64,000 nt of DNA. Origin: Rhipicephalus microplus (lineage: Eukaryota; Arthropoda; Arachnida; Ixodida; Ixodidae). The stretch spans positions 85,826,447-85,890,446 of the forward strand of contig NC_134707.1 of NCBI RefSeq assembly GCF_043290135.1, in the 5' to 3' direction. This document shows positions 1 through 10,393 of the stretch, in pieces. Below the pieces are notes generated by a model. The model had not been told where the DNA came from and did not search any database. It saw only the letters and a list, made by a program, of their open reading frames with translations. Each line of letters opens with the position of its first letter. Positions within the stretch are counted from its first letter, which is position 1. Made by a program: the position numbers and the translations under genes.

Positions 1-1351
1 GCAGTTAACTCCTTTTGATCCGATCTTGCGTAACTACAAAACGCTGTAGTATATAAGTACGGCAGCTCCAAGGAGAAAAGCTTTTTTCGTGTTATTTCTC
101 ACCCCAGTCGCGACAGCATGACGCAAAGAGATCACAGCACGCAGAGTGGCTTGCTAATGAATGCTGAGATAGCGCTAACTTCTGTGTGCGGGGGAACAAT
201 CTTCTTGAGGAGCGATTGACAGCAGGCCTTGAATGTGGGGTTACATCGCATCAGCCCTCCATGCGACAGAAACGGCCAGCTTCTTTTATCTCTGCTTCAG
301 CCGTGTTCCTGCCAACACGCAGGAGCTCTCGCGGGTACAAGAAATGGTGCACCATACAATGTTAGCAATTTGGACTTAATAGGGGAAATGATTGGGATGA
401 GAAAAACCTGCACAAAGTGCTAGAATTTGTCTATTATGCGTGTTTGTATCAAGAGAACTGAATACATGCTTTCCGCGTCATACCTGCGCTCAAACACACT
501 GTTCGCAGTATGTGACTCTACGCCATTAGTTAAGCTGACTGTATCTCGTGAAAACTGGCATTGGAACTACAAAAGGGTTTATTGCATTCTGCAGAAGTTC
601 TGAATGTAAAGAAGCTACTCAAAAAATTTCTGCAGGAATGTGTGCAGAATAAGAAAAGCAATGCGGCAGAGCTGATTCATGTTTGCGTTTTTTGCTTGAG
701 CAGCATGAAGCTGCACGGAAATGCAGGTAGCGAGGACTCAGGAAGCAAAAGAATGATGAACACATGAGCTGAGAAAGTGCCAACTTTCTTTTGCTTACTC
801 AGTCCTGCCCTATTTGTGTTTTTGCCATTCTGCACTACTTACTGCTCACCTTCATGAAGAATGTGCACCAACCACATCTGCTATGCATGGCACTATGCTG
901 CTTACCTAAGTTTCTTCTGCTAACTCTATAATACCGTACCTTCTCGCATGTAACCCGTCCCCCAGGCCAGGAGCGGTGCCCTAAGGGCCCAAGCCCCCTC
1001 TCCCCTCGAAACCGGATGAAGGGGAATGTTTTACTGAAAATAAGTAATGAAAACAGGCGTTTTCCTAAAGTAATCAAGGCCTTTATTAAGTGGGCCCCTT
1101 CCGAAAAACATTTCTGGTTACGGGCCTGCCATCCCTGTACATAACCCGCACCTGCTACTACAATTCATGAAAAACATTTCTAAAGAGAATACCTTCGTAT
1201 TGTCCTCACATTTTAACCATGCAAACTAATAGAAATTAACCTGCTAACCATGCATGAGCATTGTGAAAAGCTTGTTTTCACTCGGTGTCAGTCACCGATG
1301 TCATTTGCACATGCACACCTATGGTCAAGTTTAAAGATGTGTTATGAAGGC
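1..1351. other. Stretch without recognised gene
   Basis: No exon of the flanking minus-strand gene could be recognised here, although the rest of its MyTH4 and FERM domains must lie further left. Positions about 925-1160 resemble a decayed MITE: the phrase CTCGCATGTAACCCG near 943 recalls the terminal repeats of other elements in this window. Short ORFs here look random. Confidence 0.4.
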
Positions 1352-1354
1352 TAA

Positions 1355-1564
1355 GGCCCATATTCACAAACCAATCCTGGCCTTTTCTCACATTTTCCTC
1401 AAGTTCCTGTACTCTCTACGTGTGTTATAAGGGCACAGAAATGGTAAAATATAACGAGATTGGTTCATGTATACTAGCCTACCTCGTTCCGCAAGCACAA
1501 TAACGGCTTAAAACCCATGAGGAAAGCTCGAGGTAAGGTGGAGGTTGGTTTGTGAATACGGGCC
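1355..1564. mobile_element. PIF/Harbinger-like MITE (210 bp)
   Basis: The two ends are inverted repeats: the left end reads GGCCCATATTCACAAACC and the right end, read on the other strand, GGCCCGTATTCACAAACC, with similarity continuing for about 25 bases. The element is flanked on both sides by TAA (1352-1354 and 1565-1567). A 3-bp TWA target duplication with GGCCC termini is typical of PIF/Harbinger elements. There is no coding capacity, so it is a non-autonomous copy. Confidence 0.75.
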
Positions 1565-1731
1565 TAAGTATGGCATATTTTCAAACATCAACGTATTTTA
1601 CTGCCTATAACTCACTCCCTACTATCGAAGTTCCACTACTATTTGAATTCACTTCAAGATCATTTGACACTAACTGCAATTTTATTATACTTTGCTTTGA
1701 ACAAAAAAAATTCACAAAAGCACAAAACTCA

Positions 1732-1862
1732 CAAAATGTGGGCAGTTAGCACAAGAGGTACAAGGCTAACTAAAAGATCTTGAGGCTGAATTAGCAAAGT
1801 CTTAATTTGTGATGTCCTAACTAGAAAATTTTCAATTACAGTGATGATAATTAGCCCATGTT
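1732..1862 (+). repeat. Direct repeat, copy 1
   Basis: About 130 bases starting near AAAATGTGGGCAGTTAGCAC recur at about 2684-2835 in the same orientation with moderate divergence; both contain a phrase like CTTGAGGCTGAAYTAGCAA. The pair brackets about 820 bases that include a SINE and a coding exon. This may be two copies of a dispersed repeat or a local duplication. Confidence 0.65.
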
Positions 1863-2049
1863 TATGAATTGTTGAGCATGGTAACATTTATGACAAACCT
1901 ATATGCAGCCAACTGAAGGTCAATGAAGACACCTTGGATGTGCTATACTACATTCAATACACCTTAAACTCACTGCTTCTTGCCTTTTTTTGGCCACCAG
2001 TTGATATATAAGCTGCCTCCAGCAAGGTGGGTAACACCATTCTCATAAT

Positions 2050-2270
2050 TGTTGGGGCTTTGTGTCCCAAAACCACATTATGGTTGCGAGGAACTTTGTA
2101 GCGAGGGGCTCCAGAAAGCATGGCCACTTGGTATCCTTTAGCATGCACCTAAATATAAACACATAGGATTGTAGAATTTCCTCTCCCCCAAAATGTGGCT
2201 ACCAGACTCTGATTCTGCACCATAACATTCGGATCAGCACTCAAGAACCGCAACCAACTAGACCAATGCA
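2050..2270 (-). mobile_element. tRNA-derived SINE, minus strand, decayed
   Basis: Read on the minus strand it begins with a box-A-like GGTCTAGTTGGTTGCGG near 2260 and ends with a body containing CATAATGTGGTTTTGGG, the same body found in the clear SINE at 62765-63006. The box B region is badly eroded. It lies in the last visible intron side of the PLEKHH-like gene. Confidence 0.6.
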
Positions 2271-2343
2271 GTAGGTCACAATTGTGGACGCGACACCCAG
2301 GGAGGTTAATGATATTTTTTGACAGGGTCAGCGCTTCAATCAC

Positions 2344-2441
2344 CTTGAGTCCGCATGCCGCAGGAGGTGCTTCCTCAAAAGCCACCGGGTCCTGTTGCGA
2401 GGCGGGAAGAGCGCCACTGCGAGAGAGAGCAGTTGCCATCC
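2344..2441 (-). CDS. PLEKHH-like exon: MyTH4 domain, middle part
   Basis: The last exon of the minus-strand gene visible in the window. It is bounded by an acceptor (GTGCAG before GGATGG) and a donor (ACTCAAG before GTGATT). It encodes GWQLLSLAVALFPPRN and then WLLRKHLLRHADSR, the central helices of a MyTH4 domain; vertebrate PLEKHH proteins have WQLLALC and QRHAD at this place. It enters in phase 0 and leaves in phase 2, so at least one more exon must follow outside the window. A longer ORF extends upstream on the same strand, but the acceptor at 2442 keeps the reading frame and family alignment. Confidence 0.85.
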
Positions 2442-2683
2442 CTGCACGAGAACCCAGTCAGCCGGCTGCTGGGACGGGGGTGGTGGCACCTGATGGCATG
2501 GCGGTGCCGGGGCCGGAGGAGGCGGTGTTCCACCAGCCTTGTCAGTTGTCGGCGAGCCCTTCTCAGAGGAAGAGTCACACAGGAACAGCGACTGGGTGGC
2601 ACACAGCAGCAGCTGCTGCATGGTTTTGAGAAACAGGGATGAAAAATAAAGTGAGAGGAGGCACTCTGCTCAGCAGATGTAGA

Positions 2684-2835
2684 AAAAATGTGGGCAGTTA
2701 GCACTAAAAGTACAAAGCCGGACTTACCAAAGGAGCTTGAGGCTGAACTAGCAAGGTCTTAATTTGACATGTCCTAGCCAGCAAACTTCGATTGATGTGA
2801 TGTTAATTAACCAACTCTTAATTAAAATGTCCTAA
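2684..2835 (+). repeat. Direct repeat, copy 2
   Basis: Second copy of the repeat at 1732-1862. Both begin with a TGTGGGCAGTTAGCAC phrase and run through a TTAATTTG core before diverging. Confidence 0.65.
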
Positions 2836-4065
2836 TTAACAGGTATAAACATGGTGGATGAGAATTAGCATCATTATAATTAGCATTATATTAGCGAGGA
2901 GGTATTTCTGTTCTCGTCTATTTAAACCCTTTTCTTTGTCTATTTCTCACCCTGTTTCTTTCTCTCCTTTCTCTTTTGTTTTCCTCACAAGGCACATGCA
3001 CTGAAGACAGGCACACATTGCATGTCGATCGTTTCAATGTCAATGGGTGTGATGGCGATTGCAATCCTTATCGGCCAAGTTACTACATGCCTCGGAAAGA
3101 TGTACTCTAAACATCCTCATTTCTTAAATGTATGTTGCTATGAGCAAACTCCTCAATTATCGTCAATCTTAAGATGAAGAAGAGGACAAAAATAGTATGT
3201 GCCGAGTTATTGAGTTGCATCCGTTAGGCATAGCTGTGTCAGCAGGCGATAGTTTTCTCGTCATGCGAAACGGCGGAACAAAGAGCTTAAACAGGCCTGC
3301 TATTCAAAGTGAAACCTCATCAAATATTCAATCCAGCAGAGAAATTGTATCCATTATTTTTGAAGCTTATGGAAATTCTATGTGTTCTAATTCTGTTCTA
3401 CTGGTATCATTAGAGGGCAGCTTTTCGTAGCTCTCTGGGTCAACACAGCTGTAGCAGTATCATGAAGGGTACTCAGTAGATGGTACATATTTCTCTCCCA
3501 TGGCATAAAAATTTAGGGGAATTCAGTACCGATAAAGAAATGATGAGTGATTTATTGTTATCAGTGATATACTGTACTTGGTCGAATCTAGGTTGGCAGT
3601 TATCTTCAAATACCCACATGCCTAATTATATAATCCGCCAAGGTTGCAGGATTAAAAAAAAAAAGCGCCAGTTTACGATCAAAACTGTGATAAACATGGT
3701 GCACTGTTAATGCCACCTTGCAAAGACACTATTGTGGTAGCTAGCAACTGCGCCAGTTGGGTTCTGTGTGCTTCTGAGGTCTATTTTTCTAGTGGCGCTT
3801 TACCATTATGACTCGGCCGTGCATGGTACCAAAGCAGATGCCAAGCCTTGACCTCGAGAGGGCCTAGCTGTTTGTATATCATGAATCCAAAGCACCAAAC
3901 AGCTGCACTTAAATTTCATGTTACAGAGCCTTATGACTGTCTCAATTTTTGCAGCGAAGGCTGTTAGAGAACAATGACAACTATTTTGGAGCTGTAGTTG
4001 TCCACCGCTGCCAGCGTTTATAACTGGTACCGTGCAAAATGAGAAAAAAAATCCCAGCATATCCA
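2836..4065. other. Intron sequence without recognised feature
   Basis: AT-rich sequence with only short random ORFs. Nothing with recognisable domain, splice or repeat structure was found. It is intronic to the PLEKHH-like gene. Confidence 0.5.
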
Positions 4066-4440
4066 CAGAGTGAATGATGATGAGTGGGGCGAACCTTTGG
4101 AAGGTTTTATCGGTAAACCGTCAATCGTTTGTCTGTCCGTCCGCCTGTCTATCTGTCTGTCTATTCACCTGTACGTCCGTCTGTCCGTCTATCTAGTGAC
4201 CACTCCGAGTATCGCCATCTCGCATTTTTTCATCATATACTCATCATACACAAGTACTGCCATCTAGCGGACATTCCAAGAACTAAACGAGAGGTAGCTA
4301 CCTACTACATACATCGAGGATGCACAACCCACATCTTAAAAAGTTTCGCTCCTAAAGAATACACAAGATCAAACGAGACTTGAACCCAGACCCTCTGCAT
4401 AGCAGTGAAGCACTCTACTACAGAGCCACACCAGTGCTTC
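4066..4440 (-). mobile_element. tRNA-derived SINE, minus strand
   Basis: On the minus strand a tRNA-like head lies at about 4440-4370, with a box A resembling TGGCTCTGTAGTAGAGTG and a box B resembling GGTCTGGGTTCAAGTC. The body runs to a tail that reads ATGATGATGAGTGGGGCGAA on the plus strand at 4073. It contains a GTCT/GTCC microsatellite. The anticodon arm and acceptor stem do not form a plausible functional tRNA. Confidence 0.7.
4129..4195 (+). repeat. (GTCT/GTCC)n microsatellite
   Basis: Tetranucleotide-rich tract built of GTCT, GTCC and ATCT units inside the SINE body. Confidence 0.8.
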
Positions 4441-4993
4441 AAACTCTTTCACAAAAAGACCCTTTACAGGTATCATGTCGGGCAAGGAATCGCATTAACA
4501 GATGTAATATAGCATAGTAAAGGAGTAAATAACGACCAGGTATCACACAATACGAATTATGTGATGAGTGGGTTGTTGAAAGCTTCCCAACCATTAAAAA
4601 CACTCAACCGTAATTCTTCGTTGTACACAGCCACAGAACAAGCAAGGTGCACGTAATGCCTCTCAAATCTGTGATGGTTACCTCATTTTTCTGCAAAATG
4701 ATGAATAATGGCATGGTGGTTGATTCCCTACATCACAAATGTTAAGATCTATGGTGAAGTGAATACCTTGCAAGTGTACTAGTATTACCAGCCTGAAAGG
4801 AGCTTAGAATAGATTATCTAAAGAGATTGCTTGGACATGTTGGTACGACACATAGGAGGGAAACGGTGCCAAACACGAGAGATCAGGCAAAGAAGGAGAC
4901 ATACAAGAGCACTGTTCCGCGCGGGACTGGCGGCATCGTTTTCTACTTAAGCTCTGATTAGCCTAGATCTGCTGTTAAGAAAGCGGCACCAAC
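4441..4993. other. Intron sequence, decayed repeats
   Basis: No exon recognised. Positions about 4830-4920 (TTGGTACGACACATAGGAGG and following) look like a fragment of a dispersed repeat but have no partner I can show in this window. Confidence 0.35.
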
Positions 4994-5164
4994 CTGCACT
5001 CCGGCAAGCCTGTGTCCCCCTGGCAGCGGTGAGGTCTGCTTGATGAGTTGGCAGAAGAGCTCGTTCTGGAGTGCAGGGCACGAGAGGCATTGGGCCAGAG
5101 AATTCTGGGCCAGGGCCACGTGGTAGTCGATGCCAGACGCTTCCAGGGGAACGCCCATGAACAG
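4994..5164 (-). CDS. PLEKHH-like exon: start of MyTH4 core
   Basis: This is a 57-codon exon with acceptor CAGTTCAG before CTGTTC and donor GTGCAG before GTTGGT, phase 0 at both ends. It encodes LFMGVPLEASGIDYHVALAQ and then LQNELFCQLIKQTS. The LQNELFCQLIKQT block is the hallmark motif of MyTH4 domains, which bind microtubules or partner proteins in myosins and PLEKHH proteins. It joins without gap to the exon at 2344-2441 (…GVQ-GWQLL…). Confidence 0.92.
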
Positions 5165-5299
5165 CTGAACTGACTGGTATAAACATGAATAAGTACATCG
5201 TTATAAGCATAAAAGAATTAAGTTCTTCGAAGAAAAAAAGCACATCTTTGAACACATTCATTTAGCTTTGCCCTGTACCAATGAAGTATAATAATAATT

Positions 5300-5522
5300 G
5301 TAACAATTATGAATGACATTACAAAACCATGACATGATTATAGAAGACACTGTAGTGGAGAGCTCCAGCAATTTTGACCATCTGGTGTTCCTTAACGTGC
5401 GCTCACACTGAACAGCACATGGGCCTCTAGCGATTCGGCTCCATTGAAAGTCTACTTCCGTGGCCGGGATAAAACTCACAACCTTCGGGTCAGCAGCTGA
5501 GCACTTCAATCACTAAACTACC
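5300..5522 (-). mobile_element. tRNA-derived SINE, minus strand
   Basis: The tRNA-like head reads on the minus strand from about 5520, with a box-B-like block at 5473-5492 (plus-strand AAACTCACAACCTTCGGGTC). The body includes GTGGAGAGCTCCAGCAATTT, matching the SINE at 60575-60795. Diverged copy of the family at 62765-63006. Confidence 0.7.
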
Positions 5523-5835
5523 AAGGCAGACTTAACTAAATTTATAGATTAAACAAGTACAGTATTGCTAATACCGCTGTCGATAATTTCAGGCTCGCCA
5601 CCCCCTGTCCTTTTCGCAGTCATCATTTTTCTCATACACTATCATTCATCTGTACTGCAAGTCAACTACACAGTTTTATTCTTCTTGAAGAGCTGTCACT
5701 AAACCTTCTTTAATAAAGTGCGGTGAAACAAAAAGTCTTGCAAAAGACCACGAAATGAGTATTCCAGAAGGTTAATTTTTGTTTCACCTAGAGCAAATGA
5801 ATGTAAAAAAAAGAATAGAGTATTGAGATGGGCCA

Positions 5836-8035
5836 TACAGTCAAATCTCGTTACAATGAACACTGAATTAACGATTTTTTCAGATTTACGAATATTTTGA
5901 AAATCCCCGCCAGATTGCCTATATATTTTCAATGTAAAAATATTTCAGAACAACGAATTTCAGTACAATGTATATTTCAGAATAACGTGCATAATTTATT
6001 TGCTCGCCTATACGCAAGGAACATCAGTATTACGAATTTAGTTAAAAGTAGCAGCACCGCAACTCTCACGTAGCGCAGTAGCCGCTGTTTTTTTCCATGC
6101 ACGGAAGCTATCATCATCACCGTGTTGAGAGCCGACTGCTAGCGCCACCACACAGGTATGGTTTGATGTTTGATGTGTGGCAGCTTAGCAGGCCTAGCCT
6201 CGTTGCCTCGTCCTTCGTCGTGCGTCCTTCGTGCCACGCACGTGTGAAGTCTGCTGCGTTTTGTTGTCGTTCTTTTTTTCTTAGCTTTCTGCAAAGTGTT
6301 TGGAGACCCGACGATGAATGCACCAGGTGACAGCGCTAAGAAGAGGCGAAAGCAGTTTTCCCTGCAAGAAAAGGTGGATTTGTTGAGAGAACTTGACTCG
6401 GGCAAAAAGCAAATCGACCTCTGCAGGGAGCGTGGCATTGCCCCGTCGACTGTCGCGACCATTTGGAAAGACAGAGAAAAGATTCTGAAGCTTCACCGAG
6501 AGTCACAACTTGCACCTACGAGGAAACGGTTGCGCCTGGGAAATTTTCAAGATGTCGACCAAGCTGTGCTGACCTGGTTTAACGATGCCCGGCTGCAAAA
6601 CATCCCAGTGTCTGGCCCAATGCTTCAAGAAAAAGCCCGCGAGTTCGCCGACGCACTTGAAGTAACTGGGTTTGATGCAAGTGCGGGTTGGCTTTTTCGT
6701 TTTCGCCAGAGAAACGGCATAACCTGGCAGGTAGTCTCAGGTGAAGAAAAGGCTGCGGACAAAGAGGGTGCAGATTCCTGGCGGCACGATCGTTTCCGAG
6801 AGGTGGCAAAGTCGTACTCCGAAGACGACATTTTCAACGCGGACGAGACCGTGTGCTTCTACCAGCTCTTGCCAGATCGGACGATGCACTTCAAAGGTCA
6901 GCAGTGTAAAGGAGGCAAGAAGTCGCATCTCCGCGTGACGGTCTTGCTCTGCTGCAATGCGTCGGGCACGAAGAAAATCAAGCCGCTTGTCATTGGAAAA
7001 TACGCAAAGCCTCGCTGCATGAAGAACGTCGTATCCCTACCGTTCGACTATTGTGCGAACAAGCGTGCCTGGATGACAAGAGAATTGTTTTCGCAGTGGC
7101 TCATCAAACTCGACGAACAAGTGAGGAAAGAAAATAGAAAAATTCTTTTGATCGTCGACAACTGTTCAGCCCACATTGTGAATGTTCGCTTGACGCACGT
7201 TCGCCTGGAGTTTCTGCCACCGAACAACACGTCGTTGCTGCAACCACTAGATCAAGGCATCATAAAGAGTGTTAAGGCGGAATTTCGCAAGCGCCTTGTG
7301 CAGCGTTTTATTGTAAATCTCCGCTTAAAGCAGCCGACATCAGTCAACGTTCGTCAAGCGGCGGAAATGCTGACGGGAGCTTGGTGGAACGTGAAGACGT
7401 CAACAATCCGTAACTGTTGGCGAAAAGCAGGCCTAATCAAGGCGCCTGCCCAAGTTGAAGACAACCTGGAAGAGGACCACAGCAACCCAGGAGACCTGTG
7501 GACTGAGGTTGAGGAACTGTTGCCCGACGTCTCTTCCTTCGACGACTACGTGGAGAGCGACAGCGCAGCACTAACGTCGGCGGACATGACAACCGAGGAG
7601 ATTGTCAACAGCGTTCGCGACGTCTCCAGTGACGACGACGACGATGACGACCCGAAGGAAGAGGACTCTGTATCACCGAACACTGAAGAGGATGAGACCA
7701 TATCGCACTCGGATGTTTTAGTGCACATGAACAAAGTCCGCACCTACATTGGTCGGTGCAGTGATGTGCCCGATGAGGTGCTACGTAAGGTGGAAGGTGT
7801 TGAGGCGTACTTAATCAGCCATTTGTGCTCCGCGCGTCAGAAGAAAATCACAGATTTCTTCAAATAAAGAACGTTTGAAGTGTGTGTAATTTTTTTGTGT
7901 GTGTGTTTGCTTGTCGGCGCACACGGCAACTGCCAAGGTACGTAATGTTCACTCCTAGGTTTGACCTCTTGCTTACAATCGAAGTTTTTCATTACAACGA
8001 TATTTCAAAATAACGTACGAGTTGCGGCGGTCCCG
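5836..8035 (+). mobile_element. Tigger/pogo-type DNA transposon with intact transposase
   Basis: The left end is TA followed by CAGTCAAATCTCGTTACAAT (5838), which matches the ends of the shorter Tigger-type MITE at 16876-17812. It carries a 523-codon uninterrupted transposase. The right end is unclear: sub-terminal sequence around 7980-8025 (ACAATCGAAG, TTTCATTACAACGATATTTC) resembles inner terminal-repeat sequence, but no CTG-TA end matching the left one was found. The right boundary given is therefore approximate. It sits in the intron between the exons at 4994-5164 and 8961-9073. Confidence 0.75.
6296..7867 (+). CDS. Tigger/pogo (CENP-B-like) transposase, intact
   Basis: Transposase for cut-and-paste movement of the surrounding element. 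Residues about 17-65 form a CENP-B N-terminal psq-type helix-turn-helix (KRRKQFSLQEKVDLLRELDS), and residues about 80-145 a second DNA-binding HTH. The DDE_1 catalytic domain spans about 165-370, with Asp183 in NADET, Asp288 in LLIVDNCSAH and Asp319 in LLQPLDQG. The 30-residue spacing of the last pair is the DD30D spacing of the pogo/Tigger group. An acidic tail follows (seven Asp near residue 445). The second Met (6314, MNAPGDSAKKRRK) may be the true start. The stop codon overlaps an AATAAA signal. No stop or frameshift breaks the gene, unlike the other transposases here. A domesticated gene is possible but the terminal repeat favours a transposon. Confidence 0.92.
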   Translation: MFGDPTMNAPGDSAKKRRKQFSLQEKVDLLRELDSGKKQIDLCRERGIAPSTVATIWKDREKILKLHRESQLAPTRKRLRLGNFQDVDQAVLTWFNDARLQNIPVSGPMLQEKAREFADALEVTGFDASAGWLFRFRQRNGITWQVVSGEEKAADKEGADSWRHDRFREVAKSYSEDDIFNADETVCFYQLLPDRTMHFKGQQCKGGKKSHLRVTVLLCCNASGTKKIKPLVIGKYAKPRCMKNVVSLPFDYCANKRAWMTRELFSQWLIKLDEQVRKENRKILLIVDNCSAHIVNVRLTHVRLEFLPPNNTSLLQPLDQGIIKSVKAEFRKRLVQRFIVNLRLKQPTSVNVRQAAEMLTGAWWNVKTSTIRNCWRKAGLIKAPAQVEDNLEEDHSNPGDLWTEVEELLPDVSSFDDYVESDSAALTSADMTTEEIVNSVRDVSSDDDDDDDPKEEDSVSPNTEEDETISHSDVLVHMNKVRTYIGRCSDVPDEVLRKVEGVEAYLISHLCSARQKKITDFFK

Positions 8036-8039
8036 TATC

Positions 8040-8960
8040 TTGCTTCACTGCTAAACACCAAACTATATACACTGGGACCACAAGTGGACACCGTTTGTGG
8101 CTCTAGGAGAGTGACCACTGGCTGAAGTCAAAATGACCATTGCAATGGCGATTCAATAATTTAGCCCTTGGGGGTCCGAAGCTTTACACCGCCTTCTGTT
8201 CGTTCCAGTCCGAAACTCGAGAAATAAAGGTCAAGTGAAAGAAGTTTGGTTACTCTTTCAGAAAAGGCACGTAGTGCAGTGAGAAAATGAATGCATGTAT
8301 CAACTACAAGAGAATTTATTGAGTGGTGTCTGACTAAACACCGCTGTGGCTGTGCTGCATAGTCGGATGTGGCCTAACAACGGACCGCACGGGTATGAAA
8401 AACAGATATGTTGGCTGCACCAAACCATGCTGACCACAAGGTGCAAACATAGTCTATCTTTTGATTTCAATTTATGCACAAAAATAGTGGTAGATAGGTG
8501 ACACTAAGGAAATGAAGTCACACAAATGCTTTTCTGGGGGGATTCTCACTCTATTGGTATACGCAGCTACATGGCATTGCACGTGAAACAAAACATATAA
8601 AATACTTTCACACAGTGATCATGGAACAATTACAGCTCATGAAAATCGAAAAGTTCGCAAGATACTTTGCTTAATTAAGAAATACATTCATTCATTCATT
8701 TGTTTTTGTAAGTGCTCATATACACATCTTTGTCAGAGTTACTGTGCCAATAAAATATGAAACTTCACACCGTATGTACATGCACAGATAACGTAAAACG
8801 TTCATTAAACTCATAACGTACAAAAATAACAAGGCAAAAGCAACAATGCTTTGAATTCTCACAGCTAAATCCTGAAAAGTATAGCCTGGTCTATCAAAAT
8901 ATTTAGTGGTCTTCCAGTACTTCTTCAAAATTCGGGGTCAGTGCAGTGCAAGAGACGCAC
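8040..8960. other. Intron sequence without recognised feature
   Basis: AT-rich, with short ORFs only. ATTC repeats near 8686-8700 are the only visible structure. Confidence 0.5.
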
Positions 8961-9073
8961 CTTGAACAGCCGCAGGGCCTGCGACTGCAGCTCCTCGGAG
9001 GCCAGGCTGGTCAGGGGCTGGCTCAGGGGTTCCTTGCTGTGAAGCAGTAAGGGGTGCCTCCACACCACGCTCC
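8961..9073 (-). CDS. PLEKHH-like exon: PH2-to-MyTH4 junction
   Basis: Phase 1 to phase 0 exon with acceptor ATTTCAG before GGAGCG and donor TTCAAG before GTGCGT. It encodes GSVVWRHPLLLHSKEPLSQP and then EELQSQALRLFK. In PLEKHH proteins the equivalent reads WRHPML or WRNPLL followed by EALQTEALKLFK, the first helices of MyTH4. The preceding exon (11056-11161) ends LLEVDGDP, also a family-typical phrase. Confidence 0.93.
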
Positions 9074-9127
9074 CTGAAATAGTGCACAACAGCCACAACA
9101 CGTTCAATCACAGGCAGTAGTACACTA

Positions 9128-9307
9128 CAGAGGACTCTTGTTAAGCGGAACCTGAAGGGACTGGGAAAATGTGTTTATTTCACAGGATTTCCATTTATAG
9201 AGAGTCGAATGGGAGTACAGCATTCAAGTGTGAAATCGATCACATTACGGGCAGTTCCATTCAAACAGCAGATCCTTTAGAGATTTCAGCTTACTGGGAG
9301 TCCACTG
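9128..9307. mobile_element. TA-flanked MITE (180 bp)
   Basis: The left end reads CAGAGGACTCTTGTTAAGCG and the right end, on the other strand, CAGTGGACTCCCAGTAAGC. Both are flanked by TA (9126-9127, 9308-9309). CAG termini and a TA duplication fit the Tc1/mariner/pogo group. A decayed relative may lie at about 61398-61460. Confidence 0.65.
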
Positions 9308-9667
9308 TAATTGCACCATGCAACATTACTGAAAAGGTTTCCTGTACGATGAAAAACTGCTACAGTATGAACAAGAGCGCTAGCACAAGAACACTATAAT
9401 TGGTCACAACCTAAAGAAGAAAAAAAGCGTGAGATTCACTTTCATAATCATGTCATGCCTGTCTTGCATCTGTAAAAGGCAGCCGTGTTGGCTGGTTGTC
9501 ATTCTAATCTGAAATATTTTTTTGTTAGCTGATGCAAGTGCTACGCATATCAAGAGGTTCATTGTCACTACACTTTCTCCAGCCTCGAACGACTGAATTC
9601 GTCACTCTGAGATGCAATGCCGCACTTGAATTGCCCCTCTTTTCGGCCAGTGGGATCGCCCGTTTTT

Positions 9668-10393
9668 TTAAAGGGACACTAAAGGCAACTATTAAGCCGA
9701 CGTTGATTGCTAAAATAGCAGTCCAGTAACCTCGTAGTGTTACTTTTGTGCCAAGAAAGGGCCTATTTTGAAATGAAATCACGTTTTAGTGGTCCGAATC
9801 AGATTAACGCACTTCAAGTTACCTGCCTCAAGAAGCGGACCGACCGCACCGACTCACATCACTGTTGCCGTGCACAACGTTGGCTGGCTTTACTGTGCTA
9901 GTAGCAGCAGACCTAAAGTAGCGCGAGCCACAGCAGCAACAACGGCCATTGATCAATTTCCCGCCATAGGCTCTGAGACTGCAGAAGTGCTTTGGTTCAA
10001 CTGCGCCCCGCTAGATGCACCACCTGTCCAGTGTAACTACGCGAAAATGGAATTTTTGAACCACTCACGCCAATCCCTATATTAACGTACGGCGGTTCTT
10101 TTTTCCATGAATCAAACAGAAATGAACAAACAGCATTTTATTGCGTCTCTTGATGCACAGAAGGTTCTTTATGTGGTGCAGCTAGATCGATTGCTAGTGA
10201 TTAATTGTAGGCATTGTCGGATGGCATCGAGATCATTTTGAGAATGTCCTACTATGGCGCATGTGTTCTTGTGCATATACCTTAGTTTCGGTAAGTAGGG
10301 CACTGTTATTGATAATACTGTCGTTTTAGATGTTGTCATAAATAGAGCTTTCACTCTGGCATAAATTGTTGTTTGATTTTAGTGTCCCTTTAA
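9668..10393. mobile_element. TTAA-bounded MITE (~726 bp)
   Basis: The ends are perfect 16-base inverted repeats, TTAAAGGGACACTAAA at the left and its reverse complement at the right. TTAA at both borders suggests a 4-bp TTAA target, as used by piggyBac and Kolobok elements. The interior has no transposase. ORFs inside it (for example at 9789-10085) show no domain. Confidence 0.7.

Noticed and set aside
2282..2704. Several overlapping 90-115 codon frames on both strands
   Set aside because: GC-rich DNA around the MyTH4 exon lacks stops; only the 98-base spliced segment fits the family and splice sites.
1732..2835. LTR pair of a retrotransposon
   Set aside because: The two direct repeats lack TG…CA ends, a primer-binding site or gag-pol between them, and a host exon lies inside.
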